Assembly: GCA_024195585.1 (NCBI GenBank)
Contig: SWBL01000278.1
Location: 1 to 64,000 of the forward strand
DNA from: Aureobasidium sp. EXF-3400
Lineage: Eukaryota; Ascomycota; Dothideomycetes; Dothideales; Saccotheciaceae
Direction: 5' to 3'
DNA: 64,000 nucleotides
The notes below the pieces were generated by a model that searched no databases, had not been told where the DNA came from, and saw only the letters and a program-made list of their open reading frames with translations. Shown piece after piece: positions 34,274-42,874 of this stretch. The translations under genes were made by a program, and so were the position numbers. Positions within the stretch are counted from its first letter, which is position 1. The number at the start of each line of letters is the position of its first letter.

Positions 34274-34730
34274 TCTTCCTTACCCAAACACATACTCGCC
34301 GTAGACGCAGGCGTCTACACTTCGAGCATCCTGAATACCATTCTTACAAAACCTACCATCTGTTCAATGGTCTGTTCTCTTGACAATGGTGCCTTCGCAG
34401 TGGCTTTGAACTTTCGATTCAAATCCTGTCTTCTATGCAGCTCTCACTCCAGCACGTAATGCATACCTCTCAGATCCATTTTGTACCTCATATCTGGATC
34501 AAGTTTGCGATAGTCGAAGCGTGGTGAGCCAATCAACTCGCATGGTGACCGAGTACAATCTGGCTAGATACGCTTGTATGGCAGCCATCACAGACCAGTC
34601 TATGAAAATGACCTCAAATTAGCAGTGGGATGCTGTGGCGCGGCTATAAAATAATGACCGTGATCGTCGCACTTTATTCTTCATCCCATCTTCGATCAAT
34701 CTAGAGAAGTCGTTGCAAGGGCCAAGCACC
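34274..34730. other. Intergenic upstream of first orphan gene
   Basis: 457 bases with the promoter of the next gene, including a clear TATA-like site listed separately. Nothing else recognised. Confidence 0.5.
34645..34652 (+). promoter_or_regulatory. TATA box of orphan gene 1
   Basis: TATAAAAT within a GC-rich flank, 79 bases before the start codon at 34731. Match and spacing are good for a TATA-driven, probably inducible promoter. Confidence 0.5.
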
Positions 34731-35369
34731 ATGACTTCTCTCGAGCAAATCGACGAGCACACATCACCGATGAAATTCAACGAGAACATCTTCGTCCAGT
34801 CTACTCAAGGACCACTCTCCCCTCTCAGGATGCACGCTGTCCACATTAAAGACCGTCCAACTCTCGAAACCGTCGAAATCCCTTTGACACCATCGCCATC
34901 ACCAACACCAGACGCTGGGCCATTCTCTCAGTCAAGCCTGAACGAGAAAGAGCCCCTTCACCAAACTCCTGCCGTGGATGCCTCGCAAGAGCAGGTCTCA
35001 GAAAATCAGGTCCAGCAAACGCCTCCTGCAATTCCGCCCAAGAGCCCTCTCCGTGGCGCCAAGAAGACCAATTGGTTGTCCAGAGTGCTCAGCAAGACAG
35101 TTGGAAAACTGGGGTGCTTCCATGGAGACCATCGTAAGAAGACGAGGTCTAGGAAGGCCTCCAAGCAGTACTGGCATCCTGAAGCCAGAGCTGGATTTCC
35201 ACCTTACAGAGGCAGTAGTGTCGGAGGCGGGTGTTACAACCCTCCGGTCATCACAATTCCGTTTCTTGGAGGAACTGCAGACTATGGCGGTGATGTAGCA
35301 GACTGTTGTGCTTATTGGGCAGACCGTGGTGGTAGTTCAGCAGACCGCGGTGGCAACTGTCATTACTAG
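34731..35369 (+). CDS. Orphan protein 1, Pro/Ser-rich with a basic centre and Gly/Cys tail
   Basis: A single exon of 212 codons from ATG 34731 (MTSLEQIDEHTSPMKFNENI), 79 bases after a TATA box. Residues 1-100 are Pro/Ser/Thr-rich and disordered. A basic amphipathic stretch follows near 110-145 (KTNWLSRVLSKTVGKLG, then KKTRSRKASK). The tail is Gly/Cys/Tyr/Asp-rich with a short internal repeat (DYGGDVADCC, WADRGGSSADRGGN). I recognise no domain and see no signal peptide or membrane span. It shares layout with the next gene downstream in the same orientation. It may be a lineage-specific gene; coding status rests on the long ATG frame, TATA box and composition. Confidence 0.6.
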   Translation: MTSLEQIDEHTSPMKFNENIFVQSTQGPLSPLRMHAVHIKDRPTLETVEIPLTPSPSPTPDAGPFSQSSLNEKEPLHQTPAVDASQEQVSENQVQQTPPAIPPKSPLRGAKKTNWLSRVLSKTVGKLGCFHGDHRKKTRSRKASKQYWHPEARAGFPPYRGSSVGGGCYNPPVITIPFLGGTADYGGDVADCCAYWADRGGSSADRGGNCHY

Positions 35370-35714
35370 ACGTAGAAGTATGGATGAGAGCGTTTGTATG
35401 AGGTTCTTTGCCTATCGATAGAGACAATGGAATACTAGTGTCCGTGTTCACCAACTAAATGACTCCATTTAACTCAGTGCACGTGGCAGTTGTCCCGTAC
35501 AAGGCCAGGTGACCATCCAGTCAAAGAATATGAGAATGAGTGCGTATGTTCTTGAATCTTCATTTATATATAATGCGGTGCACATATTCTTCTCATCTTT
35601 TGAATTAATATCATACCGGTAGAACGAAAAGGTCAATACTGACGCTGATAGAAGCGTCACTGACACAGATTCCTAGTACCGTCTTCGAAGCGCCATCTAT
35701 ATTCCCTGCAAAAC
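35370..35714. other. Intergenic between the two orphan genes
   Basis: 345 AT-rich bases; 3' UTR of orphan 1 and promoter of orphan 2, with a TATATATAA-like run near 35564-35573. Nothing else recognised. Confidence 0.45.
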
Positions 35715-36560
35715 ATGCCTCCAACTCTTCCACGCACGGGTTCTATCGCCGGGTCTCCATCAAAACTGTCGCGGAAGGGCAACGTAACGCTCCACACTGC
35801 AGTCCTCACGACCCAAGACGCTATACCGCAACAAACAACCAAACCGGCACAAGTCCAGACCACAGACTATGGAGAGCCGTCTACAGCTTCATGTCTCGCT
35901 CTGAGACGCAAGTTCACCAAAAGCATCAAAAAGATCATCCGATCGAGTCCCTTGAAGCGTAAAGGTGTACCATCACCTGCACAGTCGTTCCAATTGTCAG
36001 ACCAGGGTTCAGACCAACCTGTGAGATTATCGGAGTCAGAGCACAGAGGACGAGGGACGACGGCAAGATTACCGCTCGGTACCAATAGACCGCCAACATT
36101 GTACGATGATGGGCAAGGATCTTGGGTCGGCGAGTTCGGATATATCTACGGCGGCGGCATGGATATGACTAGATCGCATCCGAGTCTTGCTATCTGTGGC
36201 GAGGCTGGACCTGCTCCTCGTCTTTCCCACGAGGCAAAGGATGGCAACCAGCAAATAGACCCGAGAACTGGCGAGGGCTGTGAAGACGCGAGCAATGTTG
36301 CTGTCAATCAAGGCTCAAGAGAAGCAAGAAACTCGGGTGAAGCAGGTGTCGAAGGCGATGTCCCTCAAGATCAGCAACTGTCGGGAGATGGCAGCGCTCA
36401 TGATGACACTGAATTCCAGCACATGTCGGCCAAGACAACAGAGGTTGAATCTCCAGAGGAGAGATGCGGGTCATGCTCTGAGAATGAAGACCAATGCGAC
36501 GATACTGGATGTAGTTGTCAAGATGATGGAAGATGCTGCAGCGATGTTGGTGATGACTGA
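35715..36560 (+). CDS. Orphan protein 2, basic centre and acidic Cys-rich tail
   Basis: A single exon of 281 codons (MPPTLPRTGSIAGSPSKLSR). A disordered N-terminus leads to a basic helix-like stretch near residues 64-85 (LRRKFTKSIKKIIRSSPLKR). A Gly/Tyr segment follows (GEFGYIYGGG), then a long acidic region ending in a Cys/Asp-rich tail (CGSCSENEDQC, CSCQDDGRCC). No signal peptide, so the cysteines are probably cytosolic and could bind metal; that is inference. Domain order parallels orphan 1, 345 bases upstream, suggesting an old tandem duplication. Function unknown. Confidence 0.6.
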   Translation: MPPTLPRTGSIAGSPSKLSRKGNVTLHTAVLTTQDAIPQQTTKPAQVQTTDYGEPSTASCLALRRKFTKSIKKIIRSSPLKRKGVPSPAQSFQLSDQGSDQPVRLSESEHRGRGTTARLPLGTNRPPTLYDDGQGSWVGEFGYIYGGGMDMTRSHPSLAICGEAGPAPRLSHEAKDGNQQIDPRTGEGCEDASNVAVNQGSREARNSGEAGVEGDVPQDQQLSGDGSAHDDTEFQHMSAKTTEVESPEERCGSCSENEDQCDDTGCSCQDDGRCCSDVGDD

Positions 36561-38076
36561 TGATTTTATATTTGATCGGACCATCAGCAAGGATAGGTCT
36601 GAACGAGTGAATTGAGAAACTTGGAAGTTACGCATGATGGTAGAGAGACAACAAACGGATACAAAATGTCTTTAATGCAATTATCTGCTTGCTTGTGAAA
36701 GTCGTGTCTTGACACTGTTCCCCAAAAACGTCGTGATTCCTCACTCGCAGACGCTTGTTGTTGGTGTTGGTTATACCGAGTCCAGATCGATGAGCGTCTT
36801 CAAGGTATTGCTGTCAGCAGGAGATCGGCGAGAAGTGCGGCGCGGTGGAGGGTGTTCATGGCTCAGCTCAGGTCAACTGACCATCCACCGTCTAGGCAAG
36901 TGAGCGCGTCAGAAAAACGAACAGCTTTAATGAAAATTGCTTTCTGGTGTTGTTGTGCTTGGGTTGTGGAACAATGTTCCTGCTGATGAGCTTGGTTTGA
37001 TTGAAAAAGTGGAGAAGTCTTCTCGGAGGTCAAGCGAGGAAGGAACGAGCGCGCATCGGCCTTGAATTTGTGCAGTGTCACAAATCGAATCAGCCTTCCG
37101 CTTCTTCCATTTGCAGTCCACAGCGCGGCGACATCACTGCGCATCCATGAGCGAGCATAGCCGTCATGCGAACACACATCTGGTGACGATTATAGACAAA
37201 GTCCTTGATGCTTGACCGCTTTCAATCATGGAACCGTTGTGCGACCGCCCCTTCGAAGGGCTGCCAGAGTTTATGCATACATCAAAACAGTGTATCGACA
37301 GTCTTCCAAGGAATATCGCCTTATCATATCCAGGATCCGGAAGGTTGCAGGTCTCGACTCAGTCTGCGCAAATCCTCAACAATCGCCGTGATGCATTCAG
37401 GACACACGGGAAGAGACGGACAAGCACGCAGCTCTTCGAGTTGAGGAGCTAGGCAAGGACGCGCATATCAACCTGAGTTTCTCAAAAGGTCTAGTATCTG
37501 GAAATCACGACTTGAGCCATCGGTGGCTTCGTGGAAGGCGCTGTCTGGCTGCTTTACGTGCTTTGCAGCCAGATCACGTCAAGAGCGAAAGCATCCGGCA
37601 ATCGCAACGTCCTTCCGGGAAACGAGGCTGCCAAGTCTACCACTCTGTTACTACAATAGGCCTTTGTTGTTGCTACCTGTAAAGTCAGTCTTCTCTTGGC
37701 TGCATTGCCGACTCGAGAGTTTGGTTTTCGCTATAGTTACTGTGAAGCTGGGGCAAGCACGCCATCTCGCGTTTTCTTTGCCCACTCCAGGCTGTATCCA
37801 CCATTGGACAATGTCATTGTTCCACACTTCTTATCTCCATCATTCGTTTGCCGTTGTGCTGCTCGGTCTAAGGTGTCGCCATATCAGAGACGATGTAATC
37901 CTGCATGATGGCTCAATAGTCCTCCCAATCTATCGAGGGGAGAGGCGCCACAGGATTATGGCGAACAAGGGTTTTGGAATCACGAAATCTTGAGAGGATG
38001 TGTTTGAGTGATTGAAATAGGCTCCGGATGCTCTTTCAGACTGGTCATTCAGCATTTCATCTTTCAGCTTTCCAAT
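36561..38076. other. Intergenic, about 1.5 kb
   Basis: Between orphan 2 and the transporter. The largest frame (37523-37993 plus, 156 codons) has no domain, no signal peptide and no splice-supported partner; I treat it as chance. The transporter promoter should lie in the last several hundred bases. Confidence 0.45.
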
Positions 38077-39856
38077 ATGTCTTCCAAAGGAGACTCCAAC
38101 GTCACGACTGATGTCAAGAGCCCGATCGAAGTAGATGAGGCATCTGACAGAAGTTCTATCGATGCCAGGAATCCCTTCAAGGACCCGAAAGTCGCCGAGT
38201 ACTATCGCGACCTGTACGAAAAAGCACAGTACGAGTCTCGCGAAGCTTTTGATCCTGAGATTGAATGGACAGCTGCAGAGGAGAAGAGCATTGTTCGTCG
38301 TTTGGACTGGCACGTCTGCCTTTGGGCATGTATCATGTTCTTCGCGCTGCAGCTCGATCGAGGCAACATTTCACAGGCTCTATCTGACAACATGCTTGAT
38401 GACCTTGGTCTAACTACCAACGAGTACAACTATGGTATGTTGCTCAATTCTCAAAAGATATATCCAGTCGATGTTAACAATCTTCAGGTCAGACGTTGTT
38501 CAGACTGTCATTCATGGCCGCTGAGGTCCCTTCACAGCTGATCTCTAAGAAACTAGGTCCCGACAGATGGATTCCCATGCAGATGATGCTTTGGTCTGTC
38601 GTTGCTGCCTCACAAGCTGCCCTCAGTGGCCGATCCAGTTTCTATCTCTGTCGCGTGCTTATTGGTGTTCTTGAAGGTGGTTTCATCCCTGATCTCGTGT
38701 TATGGTTGTCATACTTCTACACCAGCACTGAGCTACCTGTTCGGTTGAGCTTCTTCTGGACCGCGCTTAATCTGACCACCATCGTTGCGTCACTTCTGGC
38801 GTTTGGCATCTTCCATCTTGACAATGCACACGGTCTTGCTGGCTGGAGGTGGCTCTTCCTCATAGAGGTAAGTTCATTGACACCGTCTTGTCGGGATGGT
38901 TTCTTATCAACATTACAGGGACTCATAACTCTTGCCATTGGAGTGGCTTCTGTCTTCCTCATGCCTGCTTCAGCAGTGCAGACTAAAACTTGGTTCCGCC
39001 CCAAGGGTTGGTTCACAGATCGCGAGGTCAAGATTGTAGTCAACCGTGTCCTGAGGGATGATCCTTCCAAGGGCGACATGCACAACAGACAAGCAATCAC
39101 GATCAAACGTCTATGGCAGTCTCTCTCTGATTATGACTTGTGGCCTGTAAGTTATCGTGTCACAGTTGGTCCCGAGTATCACTAACACTCAGATAGATCT
39201 ATGCACTCGGCTTGGTCGTCTTCATCCCCCCTACTCCAGTCACCAACTACCTGAGTTTGACGCTCAGGCAACTTGGCTTCAGCACGTTCAACACCAATCT
39301 TCTTACCATTGTGCCCAATGCGGTCACCATCATTACCTTGCTGAGTCTGACTTGGCTCAGTGAAAAGGTCAAGGAACGCTCATTCGTTGCGGCCATACAG
39401 AACCTCTGGTTGTTGCCATGCTTGGTAGCCCTTCGCTGGTGGCCTGGCTCGGGCAAAGATGTCTGGGGCACATACGCTTTGCTCGTCGTGCTTCTCGGCT
39501 ACCCATACTGCCACGCCATCCTCGTCGCATGGACATCTCGCAACGCCGGCTCAGTCCGCACACGTACAATCTCTGCTGCTGTCTACAACATGTCAGTTCA
39601 GGCCGGAGGTGTTATCGGTAGCAATATCTACCGACAGGACGATAAAAAATCGTTTTACCACCGTGGCAATATGCAGCTTGTCGCTATCAATTGCTTGGCC
39701 ATCGCACTCTATGTTGTTGCAAAGGTTTATTATGTTTTCAGGAACAAACAGAGAGAGAAGAAGTGGGGAGCTATGAGTCAGGAGCAGAGGGATGATTACA
39801 TTCAGAACACGACTGACCAGGGCAATAAGAGGCTGGACTTCCGCTTTGCGCACTAA
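38077..39856 (+). CDS. MFS transporter, allantoate/nicotinate permease type (Dal5/Tna1 family)
   Basis: A plasma membrane major facilitator of the anion:cation symporter group, likely taking up an organic anion such as a vitamin or ureide. Exons 38077-38434, 38488-38867, 38919-39146 and 39197-39856 give about 541 residues. A long hydrophilic N-terminus precedes the family entry WTAAEEKSIVRRLDWHVCLW. LDRGNISQALSDNMLDDLGL, with the family's DRxNI-type motif, is followed by LGPDRWIPMQMMLWSVVAAS and LIGVLEGGFIPDLVLWLSYF; WTSRNAGSVRTRTISAAVYN closes the second half. Twelve spans are expected. Substrate cannot be told from sequence. All three introns are GT-AG. Confidence 0.88.
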
Positions 39857-40101
39857 GGTCAAGATATGTCCAAAATTATGCTTGCCGAAAGATTTTGTCT
39901 TAACCAGGTGTTGCAAATGGAAGAAGCCTCTGGGTCGAAATACTAGATTGGAAGGGATAAACGTTTACGATACATTAGAACTCCTGCCAGCAGAATGGGA
40001 ACAATATATACAAATCTGCTCAAGCATATCGGCTCAACAGCCACCAATACCACCGCCCAAAACTCCGAGAACCCAAGACTACGTTTGAGCCTGCGTCATG
40101 C

Positions 40102-40455
40102 TCACTCTACGCTGGACGCATCCTCGCTCTTGACTACTGTTGCGACGGTATCTTCGACTGTGTTGATCGCTGTGTCAACAGTTTGGCCGACAGCTGGAAG
40201 CAGACCATTGCCCTTGCCATCATTGAATGGAAACACAAGAGCACGCTTGCTGTTCTCTGAGTTGTCACCTCCCTTGACAACTACTGCAACGGTATCTTCG
40301 GCTGTGTCGATAACGCCGTCTACTGTTTTTCCGACATCTGGGATGAGTCCGTTGCCGGTTCCGTCGTTGAAGGGAGCCACGAGGGCGCGCTTTGTCGGCA
40401 TAGCAATGGCTAGTGACAGCGAGAAAGCTGCAATGGCGAAGTTCGTGAAACGCAT
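40102..40455 (-). CDS. Secreted kexin-processed repeat peptide precursor 1
   Basis: A small single-exon gene, 117 residues from ATG 40455. A signal peptide (MRFTNFAIAAFSLSLAIA) is followed by MPTKR. Two repeats of about 47 residues follow, each preceded by Lys-Arg (residues 22-23 and 70-71). Repeat 1 opens ALVAPFNDGTGNGLIPDVG and repeat 2 ALVFPFNDGKGNGLLPAVG; both continue with TVD...TVEDTVA or TAEDTVA and VVVK/TVVK. Cleavage after KR by the Golgi protease Kex2 would free two related peptides. No Cys, so no disulfide fold. Start MRFT and the AMP boundary match the neighbouring precursor, so the two are likely paralogues. Function unknown; KEP-type proteins include pheromones, repellents and RiPP precursors. 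I see no UstY-type oxidase nearby. Confidence 0.78.
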   Translation of the reverse strand: MRFTNFAIAAFSLSLAIAMPTKRALVAPFNDGTGNGLIPDVGKTVDGVIDTAEDTVAVVVKGGDNSENSKRALVFPFNDGKGNGLLPAVGQTVDTAINTVEDTVATVVKSEDASSVE

Positions 40456-41713
40456 GATTGAATGGGGTTGTTTTGTGGATTGATGGTTTGTGGTGTTCTT
40501 TAGATGCGAGGCTGGCTTTGAGATATCGTGATCTCTTTTGGTATTTTGCTTTGGTTTGAGTGCGTAGATTACCAGAGGACGGAAGGAGAGGAGAGGTTCG
40601 TATCTTTCAAGTAGCTAGCAAGCCCGTGATTATATGTTCTCCCAGCTAAGCTCTCCAACGACGATCTTCTCCCTCGCCAGAGTAGTCATTTCAGCAGGCT
40701 GAGGTCAACATCCCATCCGATACCTCAAAGCGGCATCTGCACTTCTACATACCTAACTCCATTCAGCAACGAAAGCTGAAAGACGCTCGGTTGGTTAGGT
40801 GTGTGTAGATCGTGACGGAGCCGCATTGAACATCGCATACTACTTTTGGCCAAGATGCTGGAGAAGATCTGACATATCACCGATGTGATCTACAGAATGT
40901 GCCGTGTTTTGTACTGAGCACCGCAAAAGCGCGGCTCGAAGAAATAAAGTTGACTGTGGGCCCGCGGCAAAAACGGATATAACAACAAAGCATGCTGCAT
41001 CACGAGTTTTGTGTGCAATCAATGCCAATTTTTTTCAAAAACACGAGAACCCCTTGTGATACAAACTCACTTCCGCTGAGAACTGCTCTCAATGGTTTAG
41101 CCGCGATATTCTTGTGCTGGAATTGATATGGGTATATACTCCAATGACATAATTTGCGTACCGACGATCTAAAAGAGAGAGATCGACAGGAGCCTCGGAC
41201 TCCGACTCCAACAAGTGGGTAGGACTAATGCTTTGATGTTTGTAAATGAAATTGCTTTGACTCTTCCATGCCACGATGTAGTTAGTAAAGCGGGATCGAT
41301 AACTAACTCCAAGGTGGAATTCACAGCTTCTCAGTCTAACCTCGTCGTCTGCTCTGGAACATTTGACGATCGTATTCCAGCGACATCCAGCAATATGAGA
41401 GGTCATCAGGAAGTATAAACTGTTGCAAAAAGAGAGATACTGTCAGCCAAGGCTGGTGAATCGTTATTCTATTCACTCTGTTTGGATCAAGCAAAATGTC
41501 CAAAACATCGACACCCGTGAGAAAAGGCTGAAGTATGCAAGTAAATGGATTAAAATAGAAACTATGTCTGGTATGATACATAAAGCTGGACATAAGAAAA
41601 ACCTGCACCACAACTAGTGCTTTCATAGATATTCCTGGACAATCACTTCATGTTCGTAGCTGTTCCGTCCGGTTGAAGAAGTAAAAAGAGTTTCATGATG
41701 TGGCTGGGTTGAT
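40456..41713. other. Intergenic between the two peptide-precursor genes
   Basis: About 1.26 kb upstream of precursor 1 and downstream of precursor 2. Short frames only (40840-41028 and 41089-41406 minus), none with a signal peptide or KR repeats. No third copy seen here. Confidence 0.5.
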
Positions 41714-42874
41714 TTAGAGGACGTCGCCGACGATGGGGCGGACGAGGCCGTCAACGTTCTCGACGACAGAGTCGACACCAGTGGAGAGAGAACGCTTGAC
41801 GTTGCCGATGAGAGGACCAGTAACACCATCGACGACGTTGCTGACACCGCCGACAAGACCGCCAGAGGTCAGGCCGTCAACGGTAGCACCAACACCACCG
41901 AGTCCGGAACCGAGCTCGTTGTCGAGGATGGGAGAGCGCTTGACAACAACACCACCAACGATGTCGCTGACAGCTGCGGGAACACCACCCTGAGCGACGC
42001 CGCCAACGACCGAGCCAACAGTGTGAGTAACACCACCGACGAGGGGGTTGCCGACAACCGAGTCGAGGAGGGGAGAGCGCTTAGCGGTCTCGATGTGCTC
42101 GCCGAGGCCGTTAACGACATGGCCGGTACCACCGAGAGTGGTAGCAACACCACCGACAACGCCGGCCACACCGTCCACGACGGTTTCGACACCATCAACT
42201 GCGGTACCAGCGGAGTTAACAATGGGGTGGACTCCGCTGCCAACGTTTCCGAGGATGCTGTCGCGCTTGATAACGTTCTCGCCGGCAGCACTTTGGCCAA
42301 CGCCATTGACAGTAGAACCAACACCACCAACAGTGATGCCGACACCACCAACAATGCCGCCGACGCCGTCGACAACTGAACCAACACCGTCGACTGAGGT
42401 ACCAGCGGAGTTAACAATGGGGTGGACTCCACCGAGGATCTGACGCTTAACGTTCTCGACGTGCTGGCCGAGACCGTTGACAGTTCTGCCAGTACCTCCA
42501 AGGGTGGTAGAGACGCCACCAACAACACCGGCGACACCATCGACAACAGTACCGACGCCGTCGACTGAGGTACCAGCGGAGTTGACAATAGGGTGAACTC
42601 CGCCAAGGATCTGGCGCTTGGTGTTCTCGACGTGCTGGCCGAGACCATTGACGGTTCTACCAGTGCCGCCGAGGGTGGTAGAAACACCGCCAACAACACC
42701 AGCAACACCGTCGACTACGGTGCCAACTCCGTCGACTGAGGTACCAGCCGAGTTGACAGCAGGGTGGACTCCACTGCCAACGTTTCCGAGAATGCTTCCA
42801 GAGGAACCAATGGGCATGGCCGAGGCCATAGAGGCCGAGAGAATGGCCGTAGCAATAGCCTGAGTGAAACGCAT
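41714..42874 (-). CDS. Secreted kexin-processed repeat protein 2, Gly/Val-rich
   Basis: A single exon of 386 codons from ATG 42874. A signal peptide (MRFTQAIATAILSASMASA) is followed by a hydrophobic Gly/Val/Thr/Ser repeat protein with no Cys. Lys-Arg sites fall at 86-87, 143-144, 203-204, 265-266, 312-313 and 360-361, cutting it into about seven pieces of 25-66 residues. Four pieces are copies of one unit (ILGGVHPIVNSAGTSVDGVG, then VVDGVAGVVGGVSTTLGGTG and NGLGQHVEN); later ones are divergent (SPLLDSVVGNPLVGG, SPILDNELGSGLGGVG). Kex2 processing is expected. Hydrophobic, Cys-free repeat peptides of this kind recall fungal repellents that coat aerial hyphae, but that is analogy only. It lies upstream of precursor 1 in the same orientation. 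Confidence 0.85.
   Translation of the reverse strand: MRFTQAIATAILSASMASAMPIGSSGSILGNVGSGVHPAVNSAGTSVDGVGTVVDGVAGVVGGVSTTLGGTGRTVNGLGQHVENTKRQILGGVHPIVNSAGTSVDGVGTVVDGVAGVVGGVSTTLGGTGRTVNGLGQHVENVKRQILGGVHPIVNSAGTSVDGVGSVVDGVGGIVGGVGITVGGVGSTVNGVGQSAAGENVIKRDSILGNVGSGVHPIVNSAGTAVDGVETVVDGVAGVVGGVATTLGGTGHVVNGLGEHIETAKRSPLLDSVVGNPLVGGVTHTVGSVVGGVAQGGVPAAVSDIVGGVVVKRSPILDNELGSGLGGVGATVDGLTSGGLVGGVSNVVDGVTGPLIGNVKRSLSTGVDSVVENVDGLVRPIVGDVL
42083..42787 (-). repeat. Tandem coding repeats, unit 57 codons (171 bp)
   Basis: Within precursor 2, residues 30-264 are four imperfect tandem copies. Copies 1 and 2 are almost identical in protein and very similar in DNA (compare 42430-42560 with 42600-42730); copy 3 is diverged and slightly longer, and copy 4 restores the unit. 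The near-identity of adjacent copies suggests recent duplication or gene conversion, and copy number may vary between strains. Confidence 0.8.

Noticed and set aside
37523..37993. 156-codon plus frame upstream of the transporter
   Set aside because: No domain, signal peptide or splice support, and it overlaps other equally long frames.
42023..42443. Thr/Asn/Asp-rich and Pro/Thr-rich plus frames opposite precursor 2
   Set aside because: They arise from the complementary strand of the Gly/Val repeats; the minus frame has the signal peptide and KR sites.
40102..42874. Dikaritin-type RiPP cluster (ustiloxin/asperipin group)
   Set aside because: Those have UstY-family (HxxHC) oxidases next to the precursor and short core peptides with Tyr; neither is present here.
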